A stretch of 64,000 nucleotides of DNA from Mangrovibacterium lignilyticum (GTDB lineage Bacteria > Bacteroidota > Bacteroidia > Bacteroidales > Prolixibacteraceae): the NCBI RefSeq assembly GCF_010882175.1, contig NZ_WKLH01000003.1:558001-622000 (forward strand), written 5' to 3'. This document shows positions 43,543-52,999 of the stretch, one piece after another (within the stretch, counting starts at the first letter, position 1; each line of letters starts with the position of its first letter). The notes beneath the pieces are model-generated. The model was not told the DNA's origin. It ran no database searches and saw only the letters and a program-made list of their open reading frames with translations. The position numbers and the translations under genes were made by a program.

Positions 43543-45591
43543 ATGAAAACTTACACAATGTTCCTGTCTGCATTTATTGCCGTTCTGGCAATGGTGGCTT
43601 GCGTCCCAAATGCTCCCAAAACAGGCAATGGCCCGGATGCTTTGGCCGCGCATATCGATTCAACCATTAATCCGGGTGACGATTTTTTCCTATTTGCGAA
43701 CGGGAAATGGTTTAAAGAAAACCCAATCCCGGCAAGCGAGACGTATAACGGAATTTTTCAGATTATTCAGGATACCGTGAATGCTCAGGTTCGAAATATT
43801 TGTGAGTCGGCAGCCGGGTTGGAAAACGCAGAATCCGGAAGTGCCAAACAAAAAATTGGCGACGTTTTCAATACCGGAATGGATAGTCTGAGCTTAAATG
43901 CGGCAGGAATTGAACCTGTTCGTCAATACCTCGACCGGATTGATAAGGTGAGCGATTTTCAATCTTATTTCAAAGAAGCTGCTTTTGTGAATTTAACGGC
44001 GGCCTCACCGATGCTGGGTATTTATGTTGGTCAGGACGATAAAATCAGCAGTAAAAACGCAGTGAATATTTACCAGGGTGGATTGAGTTTACCGGACCGT
44101 GATTACTATTTTGCAACTGATGATCGGGCAAAGATGGTTCGTGCCGAGTTTGTGAATTACCTCGATAGCATGTTTACAATCATTGGGTACGATGCAGCCA
44201 AGGCATCTGCAGCAGCTCAAAGTGTCATGAAGTTGGAGACTGCTTTGGCGGAGGCTTCCCGCAAACGTGAAGACACTCGTGACCCGTTGAAAAACTATAC
44301 GAAGTTATCTTTTAAGCAATTGACAGAGATGACCGCCAATCTGGATTGGCCACTTTTTACCTCCGAACTCGGCTTCGGGGAAATTGACACCGTTATTGTT
44401 GGTCAGCCTGAATTCCTGACTGCGCTGGATGGTTACCTGAAAACTTACCCTTTGTCCGTTTGGAAAGATTACCTGAAATTGCATTTCCTGGATGGTGTTT
44501 CCAGCTATCTGGACGACCATACCTATATGACAGGTTTCAATTTTCACTCCAAAACCTTACGGGGCGTTGAGGAACCGCGACCACGTTGGAAACGGGTGGT
44601 GGGCACAACCAATAGTGTTCTTGGAGATTTGATCGGTCAGGTTTATGTGTCGGACTATTTGCCCAAAGGCACCAAGGAGAAATTGGAGGAAATAGGGAAT
44701 TCAATTAAAGTTGTTTATGCCGAGCGGATTAAGCAGCTGGATTGGATGACTGAGCAAACCAAAGAAAAAGCCTTGCACAAATTGAATGCAATGATCATGA
44801 AGGTTGGGTATCCTGATCAGTGGAAAGACTTGAGCTCTCTCCAAATCGATCGTTCATCGTATGTGCAAAACATGATGAACGCTTCGGAATGGTATACTCG
44901 TTATAATTATTCGAAATACGGAAAGCCTGTCGACCGCAAGGAATGGCAAATGCAGCCGCAAACCTACAATGCCTATTATAATCCGTCGAACAACGAAATT
45001 GTGGTTCCCGGGTGTAATATTATGGTTCCCGGTTATGAGCGCAAAATGGCTGACGATGCGATTTTGTATGCCATTATTGGCGGCTCAACTTTTGGACATG
45101 AGATGACCCACGGATTTGATGATCAGGGAAGCAAGTACGATGAAAAAGGTAATTTGAATAATTGGTGGACTTCTGAAGACAGCATTCGTTTTTACAGTAA
45201 GACGAAAATGATTGTGGAGCAGTTTGATGGTTATGTAGCTGTCGACAGTCTGCATATAAACGGGGAAATGACTCAAGGTGAAAATATAGCTGACCTGGGA
45301 GGCATCATGATGGGCTATCAGGCGTTTCAACAACGGCCTCAATATCAAAATAGCGAGCTTATTGCCGGATTGAATCCCGACCAGCGTTTCTTTTTGGGCT
45401 ATGCCATGGCTTGGATGCTGAACATGCGTCCCGAGGCCGTTGCGAACCAGATCCGAAGTGATGTGCATTCGCCCGCAAAATTTCGGATTATCGGTCCGTT
45501 AGCCGATATGGATGCCTTTTATAAAACATTCGATGTTAAAGAAGGTGATGCTATGTGGCGTCCCGATAGTCTTCGGGTAAAAATATGGTAG
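43543..45591 (+). CDS. M13-family zinc endopeptidase lipoprotein (PepO/neprilysin-like)
   Basis: About 682 residues from the ATG at 43543. A lipoprotein-like signal ends MVAC (Cys20). The N-terminal M13 domain starts HIDSTINPGDDFFLFANGKW. The catalytic HExxH is in GGSTFGHEMTHGFDDQGSKY, with the downstream Glu in GENIADLGGIMMGYQAF and the substrate-binding NAYYNPSNNEIVVPG; the C-terminal FRIIGPLADMDAFYKTFDV is typical. These enzymes cleave peptides shorter than about 40 residues, here probably in the periplasm. Monocistronic with its own terminator. Confidence 0.95.
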   Translation: MKTYTMFLSAFIAVLAMVACVPNAPKTGNGPDALAAHIDSTINPGDDFFLFANGKWFKENPIPASETYNGIFQIIQDTVNAQVRNICESAAGLENAESGSAKQKIGDVFNTGMDSLSLNAAGIEPVRQYLDRIDKVSDFQSYFKEAAFVNLTAASPMLGIYVGQDDKISSKNAVNIYQGGLSLPDRDYYFATDDRAKMVRAEFVNYLDSMFTIIGYDAAKASAAAQSVMKLETALAEASRKREDTRDPLKNYTKLSFKQLTEMTANLDWPLFTSELGFGEIDTVIVGQPEFLTALDGYLKTYPLSVWKDYLKLHFLDGVSSYLDDHTYMTGFNFHSKTLRGVEEPRPRWKRVVGTTNSVLGDLIGQVYVSDYLPKGTKEKLEEIGNSIKVVYAERIKQLDWMTEQTKEKALHKLNAMIMKVGYPDQWKDLSSLQIDRSSYVQNMMNASEWYTRYNYSKYGKPVDRKEWQMQPQTYNAYYNPSNNEIVVPGCNIMVPGYERKMADDAILYAIIGGSTFGHEMTHGFDDQGSKYDEKGNLNNWWTSEDSIRFYSKTKMIVEQFDGYVAVDSLHINGEMTQGENIADLGGIMMGYQAFQQRPQYQNSELIAGLNPDQRFFLGYAMAWMLNMRPEAVANQIRSDVHSPAKFRIIGPLADMDAFYKTFDVKEGDAMWRPDSLRVKIW

Positions 45592-45628
45592 AAGGTCTGT
45601 GACCTGATTTGGAACGAATAAGATAAGG

Positions 45629-45657
45629 AGCCCGGTTTTTTGCCGGGCTTTATTTTT
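45629..45657 (+). terminator. M13 peptidase terminator
   Basis: AGCCCGG (45629-45635) and CCGGGCT (45643-45649), 7-nt loop, then TTATTTTTT. Confidence 0.85.
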
Positions 45658-45780
45658 TGCATAAAACTTCTCATAGCCGATTCGGGAGAAAAAGCCACGC
45701 TTTGGATACTTTATTCCTGAAATTTGCGTTTCACCTAACGGATAAAAATATTTTCTTTAGAGTTTAATCAGCTGTTATTC

Positions 45781-47781
45781 ATGAAGCGAATTCTACTTGC
45801 CCGTTTTGTTCTCGTTGGTTTTATGTTGATTCTTGGCGCCTGCAGCTCACAAAAGATGTATCGCTCGGGAATGAGTTCCGTTGAAATGGGTGAGTATTAC
45901 CGTTCTGCTGAAAAATTCCGCAAAGCCTACCGTAAGGACAAAGATCCGCAGCATCGCATGGAGATGGCTTATCAAACGGCCGAAGCTTATCGCAAATTGG
46001 GCGATTTCGGACGGGCTGCTATTTGGTATAAAAATACGATCAGAAGAAACTACCCGGATAAAAAGGCCATTCTTTATTGTGCCGATTGTTTAAGAGCCTA
46101 TCAGAATTTAGAAGAAGCAGAAGTTTATTACCAGCAATACCTGGAGCTTTTTCCGGACGATCCGAAAGCATTGAGTGGCTTGGAAGCCTGTAAGTTTGTT
46201 CCTGAATGGGAGGCAAACCCAACCCGTTACATTGTGGCTCCAGTTCGGGAGTTAAGTTCCCGTTACAGCGACTATGCTCCTGTATTTGTAGCTGGAAAAG
46301 ATAATGAGGTGATCCTTTCGTCGATGCGGGAAAGTGAGATGAGCGGTAAACGGGAAAGCGCGATTACAGGGCAGCATTTTTCCGATTTGTTTCGTTCCGA
46401 ATTTCAACTGCAGAAGCAGAAATGGTCAGAGCCTGAGTTGATTGATGACAGTGGAATTATTAATACCGATGAAGATGAGGGTGCAGCTGCGATTTCTCCC
46501 AATGGCGATTTAATGGTGTTTACCCGCTGTCGTTTCGATAAAAGTAACGACATGGGGGCGAGCCTGTTTGCGGCACGCATGTCGCGAGGAAATTGGTCAG
46601 AGCCAATATTGCAGCCGCTTACTTCTGATAGTTTGATTGCCGCACACCCGGCTTTTTCGCCCGATGGAAATACTCTTTATTTTGTCTCGAACCTTCTTGG
46701 AGGCTATGGCGGAACCGATATTTGGATGGCTACCCGGGAGGGAAATTCATTTTCGAAGCCGGTAAATCTTGGATCTGAAATTAATACTCCCGGAAACGAA
46801 GTTTTCCCGTCCATGGATTGGGAAGGCAACCTGTACTTTTCGTCCGATTATCATCCCGGAATGGGCGGCCTTGATATTTTTAAAGCAACCAAAGATGAAG
46901 ATGGTAAATGGGCAATTGAGAACCTAAGAGTGCCAATCAACTCTTCGGGCGATGATTTTGGTATGAGTTTTATTCATGAAGAAGATCCTCACGGGCTGTT
47001 TGCTTCGAACCGCAAAGGGTCCCGCAGCGATGATATTTATTCCTTCTATCTGCCACCAAAGGTCTACCGCATCACCGGAGAAATTTATGACAAAGAAACC
47101 GGACGGCGTATTGACGGCGTACGGGTTCGCGTGATCGCCACCGACGGAACAAACCTGCGTATGCGTGCAAATGACGGAAAATTCCAGGTGAAATTGAATC
47201 CTGAAACAGAGTATGTTTTTGCGGCCTATCGCGATGGTTATCTAAACGATAAAGTTCGGGAAACAACAATTGGCCTAACTGACAGCAAGGATTTTCATGT
47301 CAATTTGTATCTCACGCCAACCGATTCGCCGATCAAAGTAGATAATATCAGTTATGCCTTTGGTGCTTATGAGCTGAACGAGGCATCCAAAAATTCATTG
47401 GATAGCGTGGTTCAGGTATTGGAACTCAACCCTACAATTACTATCGAGCTGATGTCGCACACCGACTATGTGGGCTCCGATCGGTTTAACTTCGATTTGT
47501 CGCAGAAGCGGGCACAGGCTGCTGTCGAATATCTGATCCAACAAGGAATCAATCCCGATCGCTTGGTGGCTAAAGGCTATGGCGAAACCTGGCCAAAGAA
47601 AGTGACCCGCGAGCTGGCCCGTCAATATGATTTCTTAAAACGGAATGATGAGCTGACCGAAGAATTCATTAATCGCCTGACTCCGGAACAACAGGAAATT
47701 GCCAAATCAATCAACCGGAGAACTGAGTTCCGTGTTCTTTCTACCGATTATCATGAAAAATATACACCGGAAACTAAATAG
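45781..47781 (+). CDS. PorE-like OmpA lipoprotein (TPR, PD40 propeller, CRD, OmpA)
   Basis: 666 residues. Lipobox LGAC (Cys21). Order: TPR-like repeats (about 30-140, GEYYRSAEKFRKAYRKDKDP); a WD40/PD40-type beta propeller (about 160-430, AHPAFSPDGNTLYFVSNLLG, SMDWEGNLYFSSDYHPG); a carboxypeptidase-regulatory-like sandwich (about 435-515); and a C-terminal OmpA peptidoglycan-binding domain (about 525-650, ELMSHTDYVGSDRFNFDLSQ, VAKGYGETWP). The same domain order occurs in PorE of the type IX secretion system, which anchors the machinery to peptidoglycan, but related paralogs exist, so I leave the symbol blank. No other T9SS gene is adjacent. Confidence 0.88.
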   Translation: MKRILLARFVLVGFMLILGACSSQKMYRSGMSSVEMGEYYRSAEKFRKAYRKDKDPQHRMEMAYQTAEAYRKLGDFGRAAIWYKNTIRRNYPDKKAILYCADCLRAYQNLEEAEVYYQQYLELFPDDPKALSGLEACKFVPEWEANPTRYIVAPVRELSSRYSDYAPVFVAGKDNEVILSSMRESEMSGKRESAITGQHFSDLFRSEFQLQKQKWSEPELIDDSGIINTDEDEGAAAISPNGDLMVFTRCRFDKSNDMGASLFAARMSRGNWSEPILQPLTSDSLIAAHPAFSPDGNTLYFVSNLLGGYGGTDIWMATREGNSFSKPVNLGSEINTPGNEVFPSMDWEGNLYFSSDYHPGMGGLDIFKATKDEDGKWAIENLRVPINSSGDDFGMSFIHEEDPHGLFASNRKGSRSDDIYSFYLPPKVYRITGEIYDKETGRRIDGVRVRVIATDGTNLRMRANDGKFQVKLNPETEYVFAAYRDGYLNDKVRETTIGLTDSKDFHVNLYLTPTDSPIKVDNISYAFGAYELNEASKNSLDSVVQVLELNPTITIELMSHTDYVGSDRFNFDLSQKRAQAAVEYLIQQGINPDRLVAKGYGETWPKKVTRELARQYDFLKRNDELTEEFINRLTPEQQEIAKSINRRTEFRVLSTDYHEKYTPETK

Positions 47782-47848
47782 TAAGTAATATTTTAAGGTG
47801 TTTGCTTACTAATCTCCCTTTGAAATCTGTTTTCTGCGTGAAAGCTCC

Positions 47849-47856
47849 TATTTTTG
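47849..47856 (+). promoter_or_regulatory. -7 element for ilvA
   Basis: TATTTTTG matches TAnnTTTG 52 bp before the ilvA start; the nearest TTTG is 26 bp upstream, longer than ideal. Confidence 0.35.
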
Positions 47857-47907
47857 CGGTTCACAGTCAGAAAACAATTATATCGTTAGCATTAATAACA
47901 GGAGATC

Positions 47908-49164
47908 ATGGCAGAAAAATATTTCCCCACTTTACAAGCTATCAATCGGGCTAAACTGACCATCAATGAGGTGTTGGTCGGAACACCCTTGGCGCAGAAT
48001 CTGAATCTATCAGAGCAGTTTCAGGCACGTGTCATGCTGAAGCGTGAAGATTTGCAATTGGTACGCTCGTATAAGATTCGGGGCGCATTCAATAAGATTA
48101 AAAGTTTGAGTCCGGAGCAGTTGAAGAACGGAATTGTTTGTGCAAGTGCCGGGAACCATGCACAAGGTGTGGCCTATTCAAGTTTTAAACTGGGAATCCA
48201 TGCCAAGATTTATATGCCTACAACAACGCCCAAGCAAAAGATTAAGCAGGCCCAAATGTTTGGTCGCGAGAATGTGGAGATCGTTCTGTTCGGCGATACC
48301 TACGATCAGGCTAGCGCTGAAGCGTTGAAAGACTGTGAGCAAAACGGTAAAACCTATATTCATCCTTTTGACGATCCGTTGATCATTGAAGGACAGGCAA
48401 CCGTTGCCCTGGAGATTATCCAGGATTCTATCTGTCAAATCGACTACCTTTTTGTTCCTATTGGCGGCGGTGGATTGATTGCCGGGGTGGGCAGTTATTT
48501 CAAACAAGTTAGTCCGAACACGAAGATAATTGGTGTGGAGCCGGCTGGTGCACCATCGATGTCTGAATCATTGAAGAAAGGCGAAGTGGTGAAGCTGGAA
48601 GACATTGACAAATTTGTGGACGGAGCAGCTGTACAACGTGTTGGTGATTTACCATTTGAAATTTGTAAAGACGTTATTGATGATGTGGTGCTGGTTCCTG
48701 AAGGGCGCGTTTGCACCAAAATTCTGGAACTGTACAACCGCGATGCAATTGTAGTTGAACCGGCCGGCGCGCTGTCGATTGCCGCTTTAGACTATTATGC
48801 CGACAAAATTAAAGGGAAGAATGTGGTCTGTATCGTGTCGGGAAGTAACAACGATATTACCAGGACTGAAGAAATTAAAGAGCGTTCGCTGTTATTCGAA
48901 GGGCTGAAACATTACTTTATTATCCGTTTTCCGCAACGGGCAGGAGCGCTGCGTGATTTCCTGGATAATGTTCTTGGGCCGAAAGACGACATCACTCATT
49001 TCGACTATTCAAAGAAAACAGCTCGCGAGAAAGGGCCAGCTTTTGTTGGAATAGAGCTGACTGATAAGAACGATTTTGATGGGTTGGTGCAACGAATGAC
49101 TGAGCATGGTTTTGTCTACCAATACGTCAACGATAAACCCGATCTGTTCCAGTATTTAATTTGA
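47908..49164 (+). CDS. ilvA: Threonine ammonia-lyase (threonine dehydratase)
   Basis: 418 residues. PLP fold type II: the lysine in LVRSYKIRGAFNKI, SAGNHAQGVAYSS, the glycine-rich PLP-phosphate loop PIGGGGLIAGVG, and CIVSGSNND near the end of the core. A single ACT-like regulatory domain (about 325-418, HYFIIRFPQRAGALRDFL) makes this the shorter Bacteroidota/Corynebacterium type rather than E. coli IlvA with two domains. It deaminates threonine to 2-oxobutanoate for isoleucine synthesis, and the ACT-like domain suggests feedback control by isoleucine. No ilv operon genes are adjacent. Confidence 0.94.
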   Translation: MAEKYFPTLQAINRAKLTINEVLVGTPLAQNLNLSEQFQARVMLKREDLQLVRSYKIRGAFNKIKSLSPEQLKNGIVCASAGNHAQGVAYSSFKLGIHAKIYMPTTTPKQKIKQAQMFGRENVEIVLFGDTYDQASAEALKDCEQNGKTYIHPFDDPLIIEGQATVALEIIQDSICQIDYLFVPIGGGGLIAGVGSYFKQVSPNTKIIGVEPAGAPSMSESLKKGEVVKLEDIDKFVDGAAVQRVGDLPFEICKDVIDDVVLVPEGRVCTKILELYNRDAIVVEPAGALSIAALDYYADKIKGKNVVCIVSGSNNDITRTEEIKERSLLFEGLKHYFIIRFPQRAGALRDFLDNVLGPKDDITHFDYSKKTAREKGPAFVGIELTDKNDFDGLVQRMTEHGFVYQYVNDKPDLFQYLI

Positions 49165-49189
49165 TTTTGAACGTTCGGATGGTGTGAGA

Positions 49190-51817
49190 TTATGGTTTCA
49201 CCACTTTGTTTAATACAGACGGTACGCTGAACAGGTCATAGTCGTTCGTGTAAATCAGGTATCTGTCGTGCCATTGAGGGCCAAATTTATCTTTGAATTC
49301 TTTTAAGCCTTTATAGTGCGCGAATGCCTGTAGCTTTTGGTAGGCGAAGCGGATCGATTTCTCCGGGAAGTTTTTTCCCTCTTCAATACCGGCCATGGCT
49401 GCAAATCCCAGATCGGCACTTTGGTATCCTTCGGCTTTGAGGTAGAAGAACATCTCGGCCATCAGGAATTCAATTAATCCGTTAGGGGTTCCTTTGGCAT
49501 TGCGAATGAGGTCGTAAGTTGCCTCGCCCGGTGTGTCGTCTGGAATGATGTTGGCAAAAGCCAGTATTTTTTCCTCCTTATTTTCGACCGTGATCAGTGT
49601 TTGATTTTTAAGTTCTTCCGGATCAAACAAGCCCTGTGAAAAGACCAGCTCGTGATAATTCTTTTCTTTTTGCCACTCGTTGGATACTGAGTGAATCTTC
49701 TGGATCAGTCCATCTTTGATTGGTGGCGTATAAACCTTCGAAACCAGCCCTAGTTCCTTTTGCTTGTTCGACGAGGTACGGATCGACTTCTTGTCTTTTC
49801 CCTCAATGGTGAATGTTTTCAGGTCGAGTATTGCTTCCTGACCGATTAGTAGTGATTTCTTTTTTAGTTTTTGGTACACTTGGAGGCTGCTTCCCGAAAC
49901 CCTGTAATAAAGGCTCTTCATGCCATTGGCCGCACAAAAGCTGTCGAATTCGCGAATTACTTTTTCCATTTTATGGATATTGGCACATACTGGATCTTCG
50001 AGCACAACGGCATAGTTCCCGGCAGTTCGGTAAGCCACAAAGGCTTCGCTGTCAGTGCTGAAGAACAGGCTTTTGTCGTAGTAGGTTTTAAAATAATCGA
50101 GTGATGAACGACCATGTTTTGCCACCAGATCACGGGCTGCTTCCATTTCGTATTCCTCGGCTTTTTGCTCAAAAAAGTAGGGGCGGATCATGGTGTACAG
50201 GAAGAACCCGATGGTAAGTCCGCCCGAAATATTAATTGAATAAAGAAATTTCTGTGCGAATTTGTCGGCAGGAACAAGCAGGTCGCTTTGGTAGAAAAAG
50301 AAATTCTGAATGGTATACTTAATGGATTGCCACAGGCTAAAATCGATGTTGAAGTGCCAGCGATCGAGGAAATAGAAACCGATGATGCCGTAAGTCAGAA
50401 CAGCGGCCACTGCAATCAGGGCAGCGTTGATACCAATATTCGCTAAATTGGGGTTGTTGCGGACAAAGTATTGTCGCCGGGTAAGGAACAATGCAACAAC
50501 GGTAAACAGGGCCAGCGATGCTTCTTCATAATCAATGGCTTTTGTCAGATGCCCGAAAATGGAAATTATCGCCAGACCAGTTGTTAAATACCACGCCATG
50601 CGGACTCCTCGTAAAAGGAAAGCTGATATCAGAAGCAGGAAAATGCCCACCATAAACACGGCGTAGTTCGATAGGTCGATGGCGTACCAAGGGAGAAAAT
50701 CGTTTAGCAGCTTCAGCCGGGATTGTATGGCCGGGGTCAGTACCGAGGCAATATTGACCACCCCCAGGGAGAACGTGAGGACCACCGGTGCAACCCGCAG
50801 GAAAATATTGTTACGGACGAAAACGAAGCTAAAGGCTCCCACTGTCAGAAGTAGCCAAAATTCAAAGAAGCGGTAAAGGAAGGTAACTGAGATCGCCTCG
50901 AGTGTCGAAAATCCGTATCGTGTAAGGATAAAACTCAGCGAAAGTTCAATCGCTCCGAGCCCCCTCAGGAAAGGAGAAACCAACAAAAACATCACCGACA
51001 CAATGTAACCAATAATCGCACCCTCAACTGCCAGCGGGTACCCAAGTGACCGCATGGCAATTAGCAAATGAGCTATGCCAACAAACTCGATGACAATCGA
51101 TATGAGAATCGATTGGATGAAATGCTTGCGGTCTAGACGGATATCTTTAATCTCGGCATATTGCGCTTCAAATGACGGATGGATTTTTACAATCAGCTGA
51201 TAAAACCGCCCCTCCAACGCAATCGATCGTACTGCCCAAACACAAAGTGCAATCAGCAGTATCAGGCTAATAAAAATGTATATTTCTTTGGATGAAAGCG
51301 AGTCCTTCAACAGGGCGTAACCCAGTGCCGGAATGGCCACCAGTACAATTGATACAATGCCTACAAAAGCGTAGATCGACGAGGCCACGTGTATTTTTGA
51401 TTTTGAAACCTGTTGTACTTCAATGTTTCGTGTGAAAAAGGCCAGCGATGAAATGCCGCCTGCAGGTAAAAATACACTGATGAAATTGCGTTTTACAAAC
51501 AGTAACATAGCGCTGCTTAGGGTAATCCGTTCACCAACCGAGCGAAAGCTGAATTGGTACATCAGTCCTTGAACGAAAATGAAGAAGCCGGTTAGGGACA
51601 TCCCAATTAGCACCCAGACAAACGAAGCGTTACGCAATGTGTTATTCACTTCCGATAGCTCGGTTTGCTCGTGTTTTATAAAATAGAAAGCCAGCGCGAG
51701 AAACAAAAAGGCGAGGATGCCCTGCAAGATCATTTTCCGATTTTCACGAATCAGGCTAACGGGCAAAAATTTTAATCGGATGTTACGTTTTGTTTTTGAA
51801 GATGCAGAAGGATGCAT
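49190..51817 (-). CDS. MprF-like aminoacyl-lipid flippase/synthase
   Basis: 875 residues. The N-terminal half is a polytopic membrane domain of the lysylphosphatidylglycerol flippase type (about 25-570, FLPAGGISSLAFFTRNIEV, PFLRGLGAIELSLSFILTRYG). The C-terminal cytoplasmic half (about 575-860) is the DUF2156 GNAT-like aminoacyl transferase: AKHGRSSLDYFKTYYDKSLF, NYAVVLEDPVCA, PNGLIEFLMAEMFFYLKAEG, ADLGFAAMAGIEEG. MprF moves an amino acid from aminoacyl-tRNA to a lipid headgroup and flips it, lowering surface charge. Phosphatidylglycerol is not a main lipid in many Bacteroidota, so the acceptor here is uncertain. It converges on ilvA, 25 bp apart. Confidence 0.9.
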   Translation of the reverse strand: MHPSASSKTKRNIRLKFLPVSLIRENRKMILQGILAFLFLALAFYFIKHEQTELSEVNNTLRNASFVWVLIGMSLTGFFIFVQGLMYQFSFRSVGERITLSSAMLLFVKRNFISVFLPAGGISSLAFFTRNIEVQQVSKSKIHVASSIYAFVGIVSIVLVAIPALGYALLKDSLSSKEIYIFISLILLIALCVWAVRSIALEGRFYQLIVKIHPSFEAQYAEIKDIRLDRKHFIQSILISIVIEFVGIAHLLIAMRSLGYPLAVEGAIIGYIVSVMFLLVSPFLRGLGAIELSLSFILTRYGFSTLEAISVTFLYRFFEFWLLLTVGAFSFVFVRNNIFLRVAPVVLTFSLGVVNIASVLTPAIQSRLKLLNDFLPWYAIDLSNYAVFMVGIFLLLISAFLLRGVRMAWYLTTGLAIISIFGHLTKAIDYEEASLALFTVVALFLTRRQYFVRNNPNLANIGINAALIAVAAVLTYGIIGFYFLDRWHFNIDFSLWQSIKYTIQNFFFYQSDLLVPADKFAQKFLYSINISGGLTIGFFLYTMIRPYFFEQKAEEYEMEAARDLVAKHGRSSLDYFKTYYDKSLFFSTDSEAFVAYRTAGNYAVVLEDPVCANIHKMEKVIREFDSFCAANGMKSLYYRVSGSSLQVYQKLKKKSLLIGQEAILDLKTFTIEGKDKKSIRTSSNKQKELGLVSKVYTPPIKDGLIQKIHSVSNEWQKEKNYHELVFSQGLFDPEELKNQTLITVENKEEKILAFANIIPDDTPGEATYDLIRNAKGTPNGLIEFLMAEMFFYLKAEGYQSADLGFAAMAGIEEGKNFPEKSIRFAYQKLQAFAHYKGLKEFKDKFGPQWHDRYLIYTNDYDLFSVPSVLNKVVKP

Positions 51818-51911
51818 AGGCTCTCGATTCGGTTATCGAAAGTAAATTTACAGACTTATCCGTTAGTTGGCGGATACTTGCGAAAAAAATGTAGACAGTG
51901 AAGTGCTTTAT

Positions 51912-52727
51912 TTAGCTGCCGTACTCTCTTTCTGAAAAGTCAGCACCGGTCTCTTTCTGATCAACCATTTCCAGCTCTTCAGTAACAGCTTGTGTCAGTT
52001 GGCTTATTTGCTGTTCTGTTTTTTCTAACATTCTAAGGGAATAGTTTTTCCAGTCGGTCGTGTGTTTTAGCAAATGCCCGAAATTCGCCATCGCTTCAGT
52101 CTGCGTCGCAAAGCGGATAAAATCACACAATAGGATTCCGTTGTTGATTTCGGCCTCCGATTCAACTTCATACGAGTTGATTATTTGCTGAAAATTTTCG
52201 GTCTCGGCTTTGAATTTATTCAGTTCTTTTTTTGCGTCCGGATGTTTGATCAAGCTATTCCAACTAGTCCAGGCTAAAGCCTCCGCAATACCCTGTTTGG
52301 CTTTTTTAATGATTTTCTCGTAGCGGATTGCTGCTGCCAATAACTCGGACAGAGGCTGATATTCAGCTTGAATTTTGCGGTAGTTATGAGAATTCCCAGA
52401 TAAGTAGTCGGTGACAGTTCTGTTTAATTGGTCTGCTTCAATTTTTAGTTGCCCCTTAATTTCTTCCAGTCGGATTTTGGTTTCACGAATTGATCTTTTT
52501 TGCTCAAGGGCTTGTTTCGTCAAGCTTCTGTTTCCTCCTAGAAATCCGCCCAAATACATTTCTCTCCAACTCATTTGTTTCCGAAGTTCGAGAAAAGATG
52601 TTTCCGCAAGTGTCGATTTCTCTTTCAACCGATTTTCTTCAGTTTTAAGTTTTTGAATATTGCGGCGGATTTCATTGGTTGAAAATGCCAATGTTTCGAC
52701 TTGCTGTTTGTTCAGGTCCTTCGTCAC
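51912..52727 (-). CDS. Hypothetical coiled-coil protein
   Basis: 271 residues with a GTG start (MTKDLNKQQVETLAFSTNEI). The first 110 residues are a strongly predicted coiled coil with heptad-like leucines and glutamates (KLKTEENRLKEKSTLAETSF, KRSIRETKIRLEEIKGQLK). It carries the motif SWREMYLGGFLGGNRSLTKQ in a loop at about 54-73. The rest is helical, ending in a second coiled segment (TEQQISQLTQAVTEELEMVD). There are no membrane helices and no signal peptide. I do not recognise the family. It stands alone between mprF and purM. Confidence 0.65.
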   Translation of the reverse strand: MTKDLNKQQVETLAFSTNEIRRNIQKLKTEENRLKEKSTLAETSFLELRKQMSWREMYLGGFLGGNRSLTKQALEQKRSIRETKIRLEEIKGQLKIEADQLNRTVTDYLSGNSHNYRKIQAEYQPLSELLAAAIRYEKIIKKAKQGIAEALAWTSWNSLIKHPDAKKELNKFKAETENFQQIINSYEVESEAEINNGILLCDFIRFATQTEAMANFGHLLKHTTDWKNYSLRMLEKTEQQISQLTQAVTEELEMVDQKETGADFSEREYGS

Positions 52728-52943
52728 TGTAATTCTGAGTTAAATATGATCAGGTAATGTTTCGGCTCAAGTAATGAAAGTAATGGTTTTTTCTATATTT
52801 GGTTAACCAAATATGTGTATTTGGAGCGAATTTAAGCTTCCTGAAAATTCAGAAGAAGTGTTGGTTGTTTCATTTCCGCCTTGTTTTAGTTGGAGGCCCC
52901 AATTGAAAGTTTACCCTCAATCATTTAAGTCCTGGAAATTAGC

Positions 52944-52974
52944 TCTGTTTATTTCCCTAAAAATATTAACTTTG
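52944..52974 (+). promoter_or_regulatory. Promoter of purM
   Basis: TCTG (52944-52947), 19-bp spacer, TAACTTTG (52967-52974). The -7 box is exact, the -33 has one mismatch. Leader of about 20 nt. Confidence 0.55.
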
Positions 52975-52999
52975 TGCCCCGAAATCAGAATCCAATTTT

